64,000 nt of DNA from Pseudomonadota bacterium (GCA_018830485.1 JAHJRQ010000015.1:186001-250000), one strand, 5' to 3'; numbered from the stretch's first letter, positions 1 to 7,977 are shown. Made by a program: numbers and translations. Notes: generated by a model not told the origin, from the sequence alone.

Positions 1-688
1 GGCCGTCCGAACCAAGCTGCGCGCGGTATTGTGCGCATCGCTGGGGGTCGGAAAAAAACTCGGCCAGGGGCTGGCCGAGAACATCCTGCCGTTGGCCGAC
101 CCCGAGCAACTGCAGGCCGCTCTCGTTGATGTCGCAGATTTTGCCTTCCGCGTCGCAAAAATAGATCATATCCTTGGAGCCTTCGAAGAAACCGCGGAAT
201 TTCTCCTCGGACAACCGCAGGTCGCGGGTCTGCTCCTCCACCTGCTGCTCCAGGGTCTGATTCAACCGGGACAGATCCGCATGCGCCACTTTAAGCCGTT
301 CGTTGGCCAATTCCAGCGAGAGCGCATCGCCCTTGGCTCGTTCGATAAGCACCGCTGTGTTGTGGTAGTGGAGGGTGAGGATGGCCACCCCGCAGAGCGC
401 GATGGTGTTGAGCCCCCCGCTGTACGGATCGAGTTCGTCCCAGAGCTGCGGCATCCCGGCAAGCCTGAGAACATAGGGCAAAAGATGCCCCACGCCCCGG
501 GAAAGGGAAAACACCACCATGACCAGGGAAAACCAGAAAAAATACGCCCAGAGGATATTCTTGGGTTCAAGCTTTGTGAGCCGCCGGGCATGGGAAAACG
601 CAAAGAAGGCAAGAATGACCATCACGGCGGCGCCGAGATAATCCACCAGATAAACAGGAAACAGGGGCAGGACTATACTTTCTTCCAT
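1..688 (-). CDS. PAS-domain membrane sensor protein, probable histidine kinase N-terminus (partial, runs off left edge)
   Basis: The reading frame starts at ATG 688 and continues past base 1, so only about 229 N-terminal residues are present. The start shares one base with the stop of the upstream gene (TGATG), implying translational coupling. The N-terminus has roughly four hydrophobic segments (about residues 8-28, 44-64, 67-85 and 90-105). A charged coiled stretch (about 115-150, ending LNQTLEQQVEEQTRDLRLSE) follows, then a PAS fold starting EKFRGFFEGSKDMIYFCDAEG. This layout is usual for membrane-anchored sensor kinases, but the kinase core lies outside the window. With the membrane protein upstream and the divergent NtrC-type regulator at 1351 it probably forms one signalling locus. 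A PAS-GGDEF protein cannot be excluded. Confidence 0.75.
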   Translation of the reverse strand, partial: MEESIVLPLFPVYLVDYLGAAVMVILAFFAFSHARRLTKLEPKNILWAYFFWFSLVMVVFSLSRGVGHLLPYVLRLAGMPQLWDELDPYSGGLNTIALCGVAILTLHYHNTAVLIERAKGDALSLELANERLKVAHADLSRLNQTLEQQVEEQTRDLRLSEEKFRGFFEGSKDMIYFCDAEGKICDINESGLQLLGVGQRQDVLGQPLAEFFSDPQRCAQYRAQLGSDG

Positions 689-1164
689 CAGCCCCCCTGC
701 CCGTTTTCGCCCTGTCGCCGAGCTTCCACCTCCTCGCGGAAATCCCGCAGGGAGATAGTGAAAAACCAGAGGGCCGGAACGCAGAGCAGATGATCAAAAC
801 GGCCCATATAATAGAAGTAACTGAGCAGGGTGCGCGGCCCGGCAAAATAATCCTCCACCAGCCTTGCGCCGGAATCCCTGATATCGGGGTACATCTGGCC
901 GGCAAACCAGTGCACGAACAGATGGTCCAGATCCCAGAGGAGAAAAAACAGCAGGGAGAGCTTGAGTGATCGCCAGGAATACCCGGTATCCGGCGGTTTG
1001 GTGTGCAAAACATAGAGGAAGAGCAGCAAGGCCACCCCAAGCAGGAGATGGGCCATCAAATGGACCACCGGGCCTTCCGCCACCCCGTGCCCCTGCACCG
1101 CCCAAGCCGGGCAGCCCCACACAAACGGGAGAACACAACCGAGCAGAACACCGTATTTCTTCAT
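688..1164 (-). CDS. Small histidine-rich integral membrane protein, function unknown
   Basis: 158 residues. ATG 1164 is preferred over longer in-frame starts because a G-rich ribosome binding site precedes it and the protein then begins with a signal-peptide-like segment (MKKYGVLLGCVLPFVWG). About three further membrane segments follow (about residues 34-53, 68-87, 115-138). Histidines lie in or beside them: HLMAHLLLG, DLDHLFVHWF and GRFDHLLC. I do not recognise the family. Position-matched membrane histidines could bind heme or metal, or sit near a quinone site, which is inference only. It overlaps the sensor gene downstream by one base and is divergent from the sigma-54 regulator, so a sensory partner role is likely. 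Confidence 0.7.
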   Translation of the reverse strand: MKKYGVLLGCVLPFVWGCPAWAVQGHGVAEGPVVHLMAHLLLGVALLLFLYVLHTKPPDTGYSWRSLKLSLLFFLLWDLDHLFVHWFAGQMYPDIRDSGARLVEDYFAGPRTLLSYFYYMGRFDHLLCVPALWFFTISLRDFREEVEARRQGENGQGG

Positions 1165-1350
1165 CCGTTCCCCCCGCAATCCGCGCCGCAAAAATTGCGC
1201 CTTTTTCAGAAATAGCAGGTTGCCAGCAGGGACGCAAGCCATATCCGTGTTCGGATTCCTGCCAAGAAGATGTTGCTTGTTTTTCGGAAATGGTGCATCA
1301 ATGGGGAGTTATTGGAAAAAATCCGCCAACCGCCCGCGCTTTCCGGAGAC

Positions 1351-2790
1351 ATGTCCGTGACCTCTGATCAGCCTCTTTCTCCCTGCCCCGATGCGGATTT
1401 TTCCGCCTCGGTTCTCCTGGTCGACGATGACCGCGACATGCTTTCCATGCTGGAACGCCTCCTCCGCAAGAAATTCCGCTGCGAGGTGAAAACCGCGCCT
1501 TCCGCGGAGGCTGCCTGGCAGATCATCGCGGACTGGCGGCCGGACATGGTGCTGACCGATGTCAAGATGCCGGGGATGGACGGGCTGTCGTTCCTTGCCA
1601 AGATCAAGGACGCGTATCCGGCCATTGCCGTAATTATAATGACCGGCCACGGCACGGTGGAGTCGGCCATCGCCGCCCTGAAAAACGGGGCCTACGACTT
1701 TATCCAGAAACCCTTTGACAACGAGCACCTGCTCCACACCCTGCACCGCTGCCTGGAACGCCTCTGCCTGCTTGAAAAAAACCGGCGGCTTCAGAGCCGG
1801 CTCGCCGAGCAGGAAGCCTGCCCCGGCTTCATCGGCACCTCTCCGGCGATCAAGGAGGTCTCCGCACTGATCAGCAGGCTGGCCGATACCGATGTCACCG
1901 TGCTGATCCGGGGAGAATCCGGCACGGGCAAGGAGCTGGCCGCCCGCGCCCTGCATGGGTTGAGCGGCCGGCATTCGCGCCCGATGGTCACGGTGAACTG
2001 CCCGGCCCTGCCGGAGCAAATCCTGGAAAGCGAACTCTTCGGCTATGCCAGGGGCGCCTTTTCCGGGGCGACCCACGACAAAAAAGGACTGTTTCTCGAA
2101 GCCAACACCTCCACCATTCTGCTGGACGAAATCGGCGACCTCCCCATTGCCCTCCAGACCAAGCTGCTCCGGGTTCTCCAGGAAAAGGAGATCATGCCCC
2201 TGGGCCAGACCAAGACCATCCGGGTGGATGTCCGGGTGCTGGCCTCGACCAACCAGGATCTGGAGGAAAAAATCCGCCAGGGCCTTTTCCGTGAGGATCT
2301 TTTCTACCGCCTCAACGTGGTGACCATCACCATGCCGCCCCTCAGAAACCGACAGGAAGACATCCCTCCCCTGGCTCAGCATTTTCTCGCGACCTTTGCC
2401 GCGGAATACGACCGCCAGGGGTTGGTCTTTGCATCGGACGCCATCCCCACCCTGGTGAAACGAGCCTGGAACGGCAATGTCCGGGAACTGCAGAATGTGA
2501 TCAAACGGGCGGTGCTGCTTGCCGATGACACCCCCATCGATGCCCGGACGCTGACGGAACCCGGGGTGGGGCCTTCCGTCCACAGGCCAACGGCCGGGAA
2601 CCTGCACGGCTTGCCCTACAATCTCGCCAAACAGCAGATGGTGGAGGAGTTCTCCGCCGCTTACCTGACCGAGGCCCTGCAGCAGAACGGCGGCAATGTC
2701 ACGGCCGCGGCCCAGGCCAGCGGCATGAACCGCCAGGCCTTTCAGAAACTGCTGCACCGCTTTGGCCTCGTTGCCGACGCGTTCCGGTAA
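1351..2790 (+). CDS. Sigma-54-dependent response regulator, NtrC family
   Basis: 479 residues with the full NtrC architecture. The receiver domain has the acidic pocket VDDD at 24-27 and phospho-acceptor Asp70 in VLTDVKMPG. The AAA+ domain has Walker A GESGTGKE at about 188, the sigma-54 contact loop as GAFSGA at about 235 (GAFTGA variant) and Walker B LLDEIGD at about 257. A Fis-type helix-turn-helix ends the protein (NGGNVTAAAQASGMNRQAF). It activates transcription by RNA polymerase-sigma-54 when phosphorylated. An upstream in-frame ATG at 1270 exists, but ATG 1351 starts just ahead of the receiver fold and has GGAG close by. A sigma-54 promoter lies about 190 bp beyond its stop, in front of the tauE-molybdoenzyme operon, its probable target. 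Confidence 0.95.
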   Translation: MSVTSDQPLSPCPDADFSASVLLVDDDRDMLSMLERLLRKKFRCEVKTAPSAEAAWQIIADWRPDMVLTDVKMPGMDGLSFLAKIKDAYPAIAVIIMTGHGTVESAIAALKNGAYDFIQKPFDNEHLLHTLHRCLERLCLLEKNRRLQSRLAEQEACPGFIGTSPAIKEVSALISRLADTDVTVLIRGESGTGKELAARALHGLSGRHSRPMVTVNCPALPEQILESELFGYARGAFSGATHDKKGLFLEANTSTILLDEIGDLPIALQTKLLRVLQEKEIMPLGQTKTIRVDVRVLASTNQDLEEKIRQGLFREDLFYRLNVVTITMPPLRNRQEDIPPLAQHFLATFAAEYDRQGLVFASDAIPTLVKRAWNGNVRELQNVIKRAVLLADDTPIDARTLTEPGVGPSVHRPTAGNLHGLPYNLAKQQMVEEFSAAYLTEALQQNGGNVTAAAQASGMNRQAFQKLLHRFGLVADAFR

Positions 2791-2821
2791 CTCTCCGGCA
2801 ATACCCGCCACCCTCCGACAT

Positions 2822-2860
2822 AAAAATATGCGCCGCAAAAAAGATGCGGTGCATATTTTT
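2822..2860. terminator. Strong hairpin, probable bidirectional terminator
   Basis: A 16-bp stem pairs 2822-2837 with 2845-2860 with a single G-T wobble, around the A-rich loop 2838-2844. The outer ends are A-runs and T-runs, giving a U-tract in either direction. It closes the regulator gene. A second, perfect 11-bp dyad overlaps it (GCCGCAAAAAA at 2832-2842 and its complement at 2856-2866), so the region can form alternative structures and may also be a protein-binding site. Confidence 0.7.
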
Positions 2861-2975
2861 TGCGGCACTCTCCGACCCGTTTTCCGGCCATTTCCCGTCC
2901 TGCCTCGCCCACCAAAAACAGCGCCGCATACGCACAATCAAAGAGATGCCAAGAACAGCCCGTGCCTTTGACGAA

Positions 2976-2992
2976 TTGGCACTGTTATTGCT
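2976..2992 (+). promoter_or_regulatory. Sigma-54 (-24/-12) promoter
   Basis: TTGGCAC at 2976-2982, five bases, then TTGC at 2988-2991. This matches the TGGCAC-N5-TTGC consensus exactly, with correct GG/GC spacing. Transcription would start near 3003, leaving a leader of about 185 bases before the ATG at 3190. The activator is probably the NtrC-type regulator encoded just upstream. Confidence 0.85.
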
Positions 2993-3189
2993 TTGGCATA
3001 ATGCGAGGGAGAGATCTGCGACCCTCTCCGACATCACCCACTGGGCATCAGGCGCGAACGTTCTGCCCGACAACCGTCCGCGCCTTTCAACCTGTGAACA
3101 AGACAAAGGAGGTGCAACGGCACAAGAGGGGGGACTTTGGGAACGAGCCGTCTTTTAAGACATTTTATCTCAGACAGGAGGTGGATGGT

Positions 3190-4437
3190 ATGAAAGTCAA
3201 GTTCAGTGTGTTGCCGTTACTCGCCCTGGTGATGATGGCCTTGCCCATCATCCCGCAGGCACTGGCCCAGGAAACGGCCCCTGCCCCAACCATAACGCTC
3301 GATAAAACCTCGCTTGCCAACGGCGGCGAAATCACCGTCAGCGGCCAGGCCCCGGCTGGCGCCCAGGTGTATGTCGAGGTCTATGCCGCGGACAAAAAAG
3401 TGCGGGCCAACCGCTTCGACGGCAAAAAGGACCCAAAGACCGGCAAGATTCCCTACAAGTTTTACCTGACCCATGAGATGCCCGCCTTCTACAAGATTTT
3501 CGTACCCAAGGACATGCAGCCCGAGCTGGACACAGCCAAAGCTGCGGGCGGCGGCTGGAAGTATTCCGAGGTGCTGAAGAAAACCGGTGCCGACGCCGCA
3601 TACAGCGAACCAGCCAAGATCAAGATTGACAGCTATCAGGCCACCATCATGGCCAGCATCCTCGGTTCCCGGGGTAAACTGCTGGACGCCATGGACGAAA
3701 AGGCGACAAAAAGCGAATCCATGAAACTGGTGAAAGGCCGTTTCCGCTCGGTTAATAACCTGTTGGGCGCCAATGTCGAGACCACGCCCGAGGGCGTTTA
3801 CACCGCCAAAATGAAGCTGCGTTCTGGCCTCGCTCCAGGCAAGTATAACGTCATCGTCACCGCTGTCACCGCCCGGGCCATGGACGGCGACAAGGAAACG
3901 GTCAAGAAGGTCAAGAGCGAGGTAGCGAGCTTTGAGAACAAGCAAACGTTCCCCACCGTTTACCTCGGCAACGCAGGCACCAGCATCAACCTGATCTGGC
4001 CCTTCCTCCTGACCCTGGCCATCTCGATCTTCGGCGTACTCATGGGCGCGGGCGGCGGCTTCATCCTCAACCCCATCCTGGTCTCCATTTTCCCGGCCCT
4101 GCCCCACACCATCGTGGCAGGCACAGTCATGCCCACCGTGCTCTTTTCTCAGGGCTCCGGTATCTACAACTACTCAAAGATCAAGTTCATCAATTGGAAG
4201 CTCGGTATCGGCGTCGGCTGCGCCATGCTGGTGGGCGGCTTCATCGGCCCCAAGCTCACCGAATTGATCACCCTGGACCAGTTCAAGTTTGCCTTCGGCT
4301 GGATCCTGTTGGTCCTGGCCGGCTTGATGTACTGGCAGACCACCCCCGGCTATCTTGAGAAGAACAAGAAGGAGCAGGCCATCCTCAAGGAGTTCAAGAA
4401 GCGGGCGGAAGAAGCGGCGGCCAAAGGCAACTCATAA
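3190..4437 (+). CDS. TauE/SafE-type exporter subunit with large periplasmic N-terminal domain
   Basis: 415 residues. ATG 3190 is chosen because AGGAGGT precedes it and the protein then starts with a clear signal peptide (MKVKFSVLPLLALVMMALPI, cleavage near ALAQ-ET). Residues about 30-260 form a soluble, beta-rich extracytoplasmic domain (phrases such as LANGGEITVSGQAPAGAQVY suggest an Ig-like start). From about 265 come roughly four membrane helices with the family signature GVLMGAGGGFILNPILVS and HTIVAGTVMPTVLF, then a charged tail. This is only one of the two repeats normally found in a TauE/SafE permease of about 250 residues; the following gene supplies the other. The family exports sulfite, sulfoacetate or related anions. 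First gene after the sigma-54 promoter. Confidence 0.85.
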   Translation: MKVKFSVLPLLALVMMALPIIPQALAQETAPAPTITLDKTSLANGGEITVSGQAPAGAQVYVEVYAADKKVRANRFDGKKDPKTGKIPYKFYLTHEMPAFYKIFVPKDMQPELDTAKAAGGGWKYSEVLKKTGADAAYSEPAKIKIDSYQATIMASILGSRGKLLDAMDEKATKSESMKLVKGRFRSVNNLLGANVETTPEGVYTAKMKLRSGLAPGKYNVIVTAVTARAMDGDKETVKKVKSEVASFENKQTFPTVYLGNAGTSINLIWPFLLTLAISIFGVLMGAGGGFILNPILVSIFPALPHTIVAGTVMPTVLFSQGSGIYNYSKIKFINWKLGIGVGCAMLVGGFIGPKLTELITLDQFKFAFGWILLVLAGLMYWQTTPGYLEKNKKEQAILKEFKKRAEEAAAKGNS

Positions 4438-4458
4438 CACCATCAGGAGGAATCCGTT

Positions 4459-4848
4459 ATGAAAGTAGATTTCTGGGGTCATGAATTTGAAGTCAACATG
4501 TGGATCGGCTGCCTGGGCGGCTTTCTCATCGCCATTATGTCCTCGATGTTCGGTTTCGGCGGCGGCCCGTTCATGGTGCCGCTGATGACCGTCGCCCTTG
4601 GGCTGCCCATGTACATCGTGGTCGGCAGCTCGCTCTTGGCCATCTTTTTCAACACGGCCATGGGTACTGTCCGGCACATGCAGTTCGGCAACTTCGACCT
4701 GCTGCTCTTTCTGGCCATGTTTCCGGCGGCCCTGCTGGGCGGCTATTTCGGCCCGCAGATCGCCAAACGCTTAAGCCCGGTGGTGGTGAAACGTGTTGCC
4801 TGCGTGGGTCTGGTGCTGCTCGGCCTTAAGCTGCTGGGCCTGTATTAA
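4459..4848 (+). CDS. TauE/SafE-type exporter, second half-size subunit
   Basis: 129 residues, ATG 4459 with CAGGAGG upstream, 21 bases after the previous stop. About four membrane helices carry the second TauE repeat signature, MFGFGGGPFMVPLMTVAL followed by VVGSSLLAIFFNTAMGT. At half the normal permease length it is most simply the partner of the preceding protein, giving a two-gene version of a normally single-chain transporter. The stop, spacing and good ribosome binding site argue against a recent frameshift. Substrate is inferred to be a sulfur oxyanion from family and context. Confidence 0.85.
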   Translation: MKVDFWGHEFEVNMWIGCLGGFLIAIMSSMFGFGGGPFMVPLMTVALGLPMYIVVGSSLLAIFFNTAMGTVRHMQFGNFDLLLFLAMFPAALLGGYFGPQIAKRLSPVVVKRVACVGLVLLGLKLLGLY

Positions 4849-4864
4849 AAACCCATCCGTCCGG

Positions 4865-4911
4865 GTCCGGTTCCGCGGCGCGCTCCTCCCTTACTCGCCG
4901 CGGGGTCGGAC
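4865..4911 (+). promoter_or_regulatory. Intra-operon GC-rich hairpin
   Basis: CCGCGGCG at 4873-4880 pairs perfectly with 4896-4903. An outer five-base pairing (GTCCG at 4865-4869 with CGGAC at 4907-4911) extends it across an internal mismatch. No T-run follows, so it is more likely an RNA processing or stability element between the exporter and receiver genes than a terminator. Confidence 0.45.
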
Positions 4912-4974
4912 CTGGCTCCGGCCCGGGGCTACACCTTGGGCCAGCCACCCTGCGATCCGAAAAGAGGGGACAGT

Positions 4975-5334
4975 ATGGCTCACATTTTCGTCTTGGATGA
5001 TGTCCTGGATGCCGCCGTACTGACCCAGCGAATTCTGAGCAAAAAAGGGCACCAGGTGGAGATTTTCACCGAGGAACGGGAAGCTGTGCTGTATGCCAGG
5101 AAAAACCATGTGGATCTGGCCATCTTGGACATCAATCTGAAAAAAACCAACGGGATCAGTGTGCTGGAAGAACTCAAGCGCGCGGACCCGATGATCCGGG
5201 TCATCATGCTCACCGGATATCTGACCATTGAAACAGCCCGCCAGGCCCTGCGCCTTGGCGCGGCGGATTACTGCGTAAAGCCCGTGGACAAAAGCGAACT
5301 GGAACAGAAGGTCTCCGCCGCGCTGGCCAATTGA
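4975..5334 (+). CDS. Stand-alone response regulator receiver protein (CheY-like)
   Basis: 119 residues, entirely one receiver domain with no output domain. Acidic residues DD at 8-9, phospho-acceptor Asp52 in LAILDINLKK, conserved Thr in MLTGY and Lys in CVKPVDK are all present. ATG 4975 has GAGGGG at good spacing; a longer in-frame start at 4936 would add a non-conserved tail. It sits inside the sulfur operon between the exporter and the molybdoenzyme, so it may act by protein contact, as a phosphate sink, or in feedback on the upstream kinase. Those roles are inference. Confidence 0.85.
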   Translation: MAHIFVLDDVLDAAVLTQRILSKKGHQVEIFTEEREAVLYARKNHVDLAILDINLKKTNGISVLEELKRADPMIRVIMLTGYLTIETARQALRLGAADYCVKPVDKSELEQKVSAALAN

Positions 5335-5372
5335 GCCGCGAACGGCAAGCCACAGAAACAGGAGTCGTAATC

Positions 5373-7487
5373 ATGAAGAAATCAGTCTGGAGCATGTGCG
5401 GCATGTGCACCGTTCGCTGCCCCATCCGGGTCGAGGTCGAAGACAACACCGTGACCTGGCTCGAAGGCAACCAGCACATCCTGAAAGGCGCTCTCTGCGC
5501 CAAGGGGTCGGCCGGCCCTGCCCTGGTGGCCGACAAGGAGCGCCCCCAGCAGCCGCTGATCAGACGCGGCGGCCGGGGAGCAGGCCGCTGGGAAGCGGTG
5601 AGCTGGGAGTTCGCCCTCGACTATATAGCGGACAAGCTGAAAACCATCATCGACCGCCACGGACCGGAGGCGATCATGGCCAGCTCCAGGGGCGGCCCGT
5701 TCCAAGACCTGGTCAAGGCCTTTACCCATGCCCTGGGCTCCCCCAACTACACCGATCACGACAGCGCCTGCGGCCGGAATGTGCACCACGCCAGCATCTC
5801 GCTCTTCGGTTTGGGCCGCAAGGGGTTCATCTACGACATCAAAAACGCCAAGCATCTGGTGCTCTTCGGCCGCAACATCCTCGCCTCGCTTCGCCCGGCC
5901 GAGGTCAACCAGGTCATGGACATGCTGGACAAGGGCGGCAGGCTCACCTATGTGGATGTGCGCCAGACCCTGACCGGGATCAAGGCCACCAATTTTTTCC
6001 AGGTGCGGCCCGGCACGGATTACGCCCTGGCCCTGGCCCTGATCCACGAGATCATCAAGGCCGATGGTTACGACGCGGAGTTCGTGGAGCGCTACACCAC
6101 CGGTTTTGACGAACTGGCCTACTTCGTGGAAAACTATTCGGCGGAATGGGCAGCCAAGGAATGCGGCATCAAGGTCAAGGACATCCACGAACTGGTCGGC
6201 CAGCTCATCGCCGACCGGCCCAAGGTTGTCTTCCACCCGGGCTGGATGCTCTCCCGCTACAACGACTCCTTCTACGCCAGCCGCGCCTTGAACTGCCTCA
6301 ACGCCCTGATGGGCAACATCGAGGTCGAGGGCGGCCTTATCTTTGCCAAGGGCGCCGGGGACTGCGGCGGCAAAGGGCCGCGCAGCCTCACCGAGCTCTC
6401 GCCCAAACCCACCGCCAAACGAGCCGACGGGGTGGGGGACGTGTACAAACAGTTCGAGAAAGGCCCAGGGCTGTTCCATCTTTTCTACAAGGCCATGGCC
6501 ACGGCGCAACCGTATCCGATCAAGGGGATCATCTGCGTCCGCCACGATCCATTCTCCTGCTTCCCCGACCCGCAGGCGCAGAAGGAGGCGCTGGACAACT
6601 GCGACCTCATCGTCTCCATCGACACCCATTACAGCGAATTCGGCTGGTATGCCGACGTGATCCTGCCCGAGTCGACCTATCTGGAGCGCGACAGCATGAT
6701 CGCCCTGCAAAAGGGGATGAAGCCCAGAATGATCATGCGCAGCAAGGCCATCGAGACCCAAGCCGACACCCTCTGCCTTTGCACCATCATCAAGGGGCTC
6801 GCCACCCGGCTCGGGCTTGACCAGTATTTCCCCTTTAACACCGTGCGGGAATTATGGGAGTGGCAACTGGAACCCACCGGCTTTACCCTCGCCGACTTCG
6901 AGAAGAAAGGGTTTGTCGAATACGCGGACAAGCCGGTGCTCTACGACCGGGACAAGCTGGAAGGCAAGTTCAAGACCCCTTCGGGAAAGATAGAAATCAT
7001 CAGCCAGAAGCTCGATGAATGGGGGTTCCCCTCCTGGAAGCCCTACGAAAGTCCGGCAAAACCGCCGAAAGGCCAGTACCGCCTAGTGTTTGGCCGCTCG
7101 CCGCTGCACGCCCACAGCCACACCATCAACAATCCGCTGCTCAACGAGCTGATGCCGCAGAACACTCTGTGGATCAACACCAGGGAGGGGGGCAAGATGG
7201 GAATCGCCGAGGGGGATCTCGTCGATGTCATCTCCGGGGATGTCACCAGCGTGGTCATCGCCAAGCTGACCGATTTCATCCATCCCGAGGCGGTCTATAC
7301 CGTGCATGGGTTTGGCCGCCAGATTCCCTTGCAGACCAGGGCCTACCATGCGGGCATGAGCGACCAGAAGCTCATGAAGGGCCAGTTGCAGAACATGGAC
7401 CCCGTGGGCGGCGGACTCAACCTCTGCGAAACCTTCGTCGCGGTGCGCAAAAGCTCCAAAAATCATCAACGGAAGAGGGAACTATGA
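5373..7487 (+). CDS. Molybdopterin oxidoreductase catalytic subunit, polysulfide/thiosulfate reductase-like, cytoplasmic
   Basis: 704 residues; ATG 5373 with AGGAG upstream. Cys9, Cys12, Cys16 and Cys42 form the N-terminal [4Fe-4S] site (CGMCTVRCP...LCAKG). A molybdenum ligand is expected at Cys133 in DSACGRN. The rest shows the DMSO-reductase fold, including HSHTINNP and a C-terminal molydopterin dinucleotide-binding domain (TRAYHAGMSDQ). Length and motifs fit the PsrA/PhsA branch. Unlike periplasmic PsrA/PhsA there is no Tat (RR) signal; the iron-sulfur motif begins at residue 9, so the enzyme should be cytoplasmic. The partner ferredoxin overlaps by four bases and no membrane anchor gene follows. 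Substrate is unknown; a sulfur oxyanion or polysulfide is suggested by the exporter upstream. Confidence 0.88.
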   Translation: MKKSVWSMCGMCTVRCPIRVEVEDNTVTWLEGNQHILKGALCAKGSAGPALVADKERPQQPLIRRGGRGAGRWEAVSWEFALDYIADKLKTIIDRHGPEAIMASSRGGPFQDLVKAFTHALGSPNYTDHDSACGRNVHHASISLFGLGRKGFIYDIKNAKHLVLFGRNILASLRPAEVNQVMDMLDKGGRLTYVDVRQTLTGIKATNFFQVRPGTDYALALALIHEIIKADGYDAEFVERYTTGFDELAYFVENYSAEWAAKECGIKVKDIHELVGQLIADRPKVVFHPGWMLSRYNDSFYASRALNCLNALMGNIEVEGGLIFAKGAGDCGGKGPRSLTELSPKPTAKRADGVGDVYKQFEKGPGLFHLFYKAMATAQPYPIKGIICVRHDPFSCFPDPQAQKEALDNCDLIVSIDTHYSEFGWYADVILPESTYLERDSMIALQKGMKPRMIMRSKAIETQADTLCLCTIIKGLATRLGLDQYFPFNTVRELWEWQLEPTGFTLADFEKKGFVEYADKPVLYDRDKLEGKFKTPSGKIEIISQKLDEWGFPSWKPYESPAKPPKGQYRLVFGRSPLHAHSHTINNPLLNELMPQNTLWINTREGGKMGIAEGDLVDVISGDVTSVVIAKLTDFIHPEAVYTVHGFGRQIPLQTRAYHAGMSDQKLMKGQLQNMDPVGGGLNLCETFVAVRKSSKNHQRKREL

Positions 7488-7936
7488 ACACCTACACCCT
7501 GTATCTCAACAGCAAACGGTGCATAGGCTGTCACGGTTGCGTGGTCCATTGCAAGGCCAACAAGGGGTTGCCGGTGGGGCCTATCCTCTGCGAAATCAGC
7601 CATGAGCGGCTCAAGTCCGTGCGGGGGGTCCCGAAAACCGAGTTCAAGTTCCGCTCGTGCTACCACTGCGAGGACCCCTTCTGCGTCACCATCTGCCCCA
7701 CCGGGGCGATGAAAAAACGGGAAGACGGCATCGTCTACGTGGATGCGCCAACATGCATCGGCTGCATGGCCTGCGCCGGCGCCTGCCCCTGGGGCATCCC
7801 CCAGCATAATCCCGAGACCAACAAGGCGGTGAAATGCGATTACTGCATGGACCGTTTGGATGCGGGGCTGCAACCCGCCTGTGTAACCAAATGCACCACC
7901 CACGCCTTAAAGCTGATGACTATGAAAGAGATCTAA
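7484..7936 (+). CDS. Four-cluster ferredoxin-type electron transfer subunit (PsrB/PhsB/DmsB-like)
   Basis: 150 residues; its ATG overlaps the stop of the catalytic subunit (ATGA). The Cys clusters of a 4x[4Fe-4S] subunit are visible: CIGCHGCVVHC, CYHCEDPFCVTICPTGA, CIGCMACAGACPWG and CDYCMDRL...CVTKC. It should carry electrons between the molybdoenzyme and a cytoplasmic donor or acceptor. It lacks the C-terminal membrane helix of some homologues, and no PsrC/NrfD-type gene follows. Confidence 0.92.
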   Translation: MNTYTLYLNSKRCIGCHGCVVHCKANKGLPVGPILCEISHERLKSVRGVPKTEFKFRSCYHCEDPFCVTICPTGAMKKREDGIVYVDAPTCIGCMACAGACPWGIPQHNPETNKAVKCDYCMDRLDAGLQPACVTKCTTHALKLMTMKEI

Positions 7937-7937
7937 C

Positions 7938-7977
7938 AGGGGGATGGAAAAAGCCGTCCTGGCTTTTTCCAACCCCT
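7938..7977. terminator. Hairpin closing the sulfur operon
   Basis: GGAAAAAGCC at 7946-7955 pairs perfectly with 7961-7970 across the loop GTCCT. Flanking G-rich and C-rich bases extend the stem. It lies directly after the ferredoxin stop. No strong U-tract follows on plus, so termination may be partial. Confidence 0.55.

Noticed and set aside
29-793. Long plus-strand open frame opposite the sensor kinase
   Set aside because: Its translation has no family features, while the minus frame shows membrane helices, a coiled coil and a PAS fold.
3112-3189. GTG start at 3112 extending the TauE-type protein
   Set aside because: An AGGAGG lies nearby, but this start would place 26 residues ahead of a classic signal peptide; ATG 3190 also has a strong ribosome binding site.
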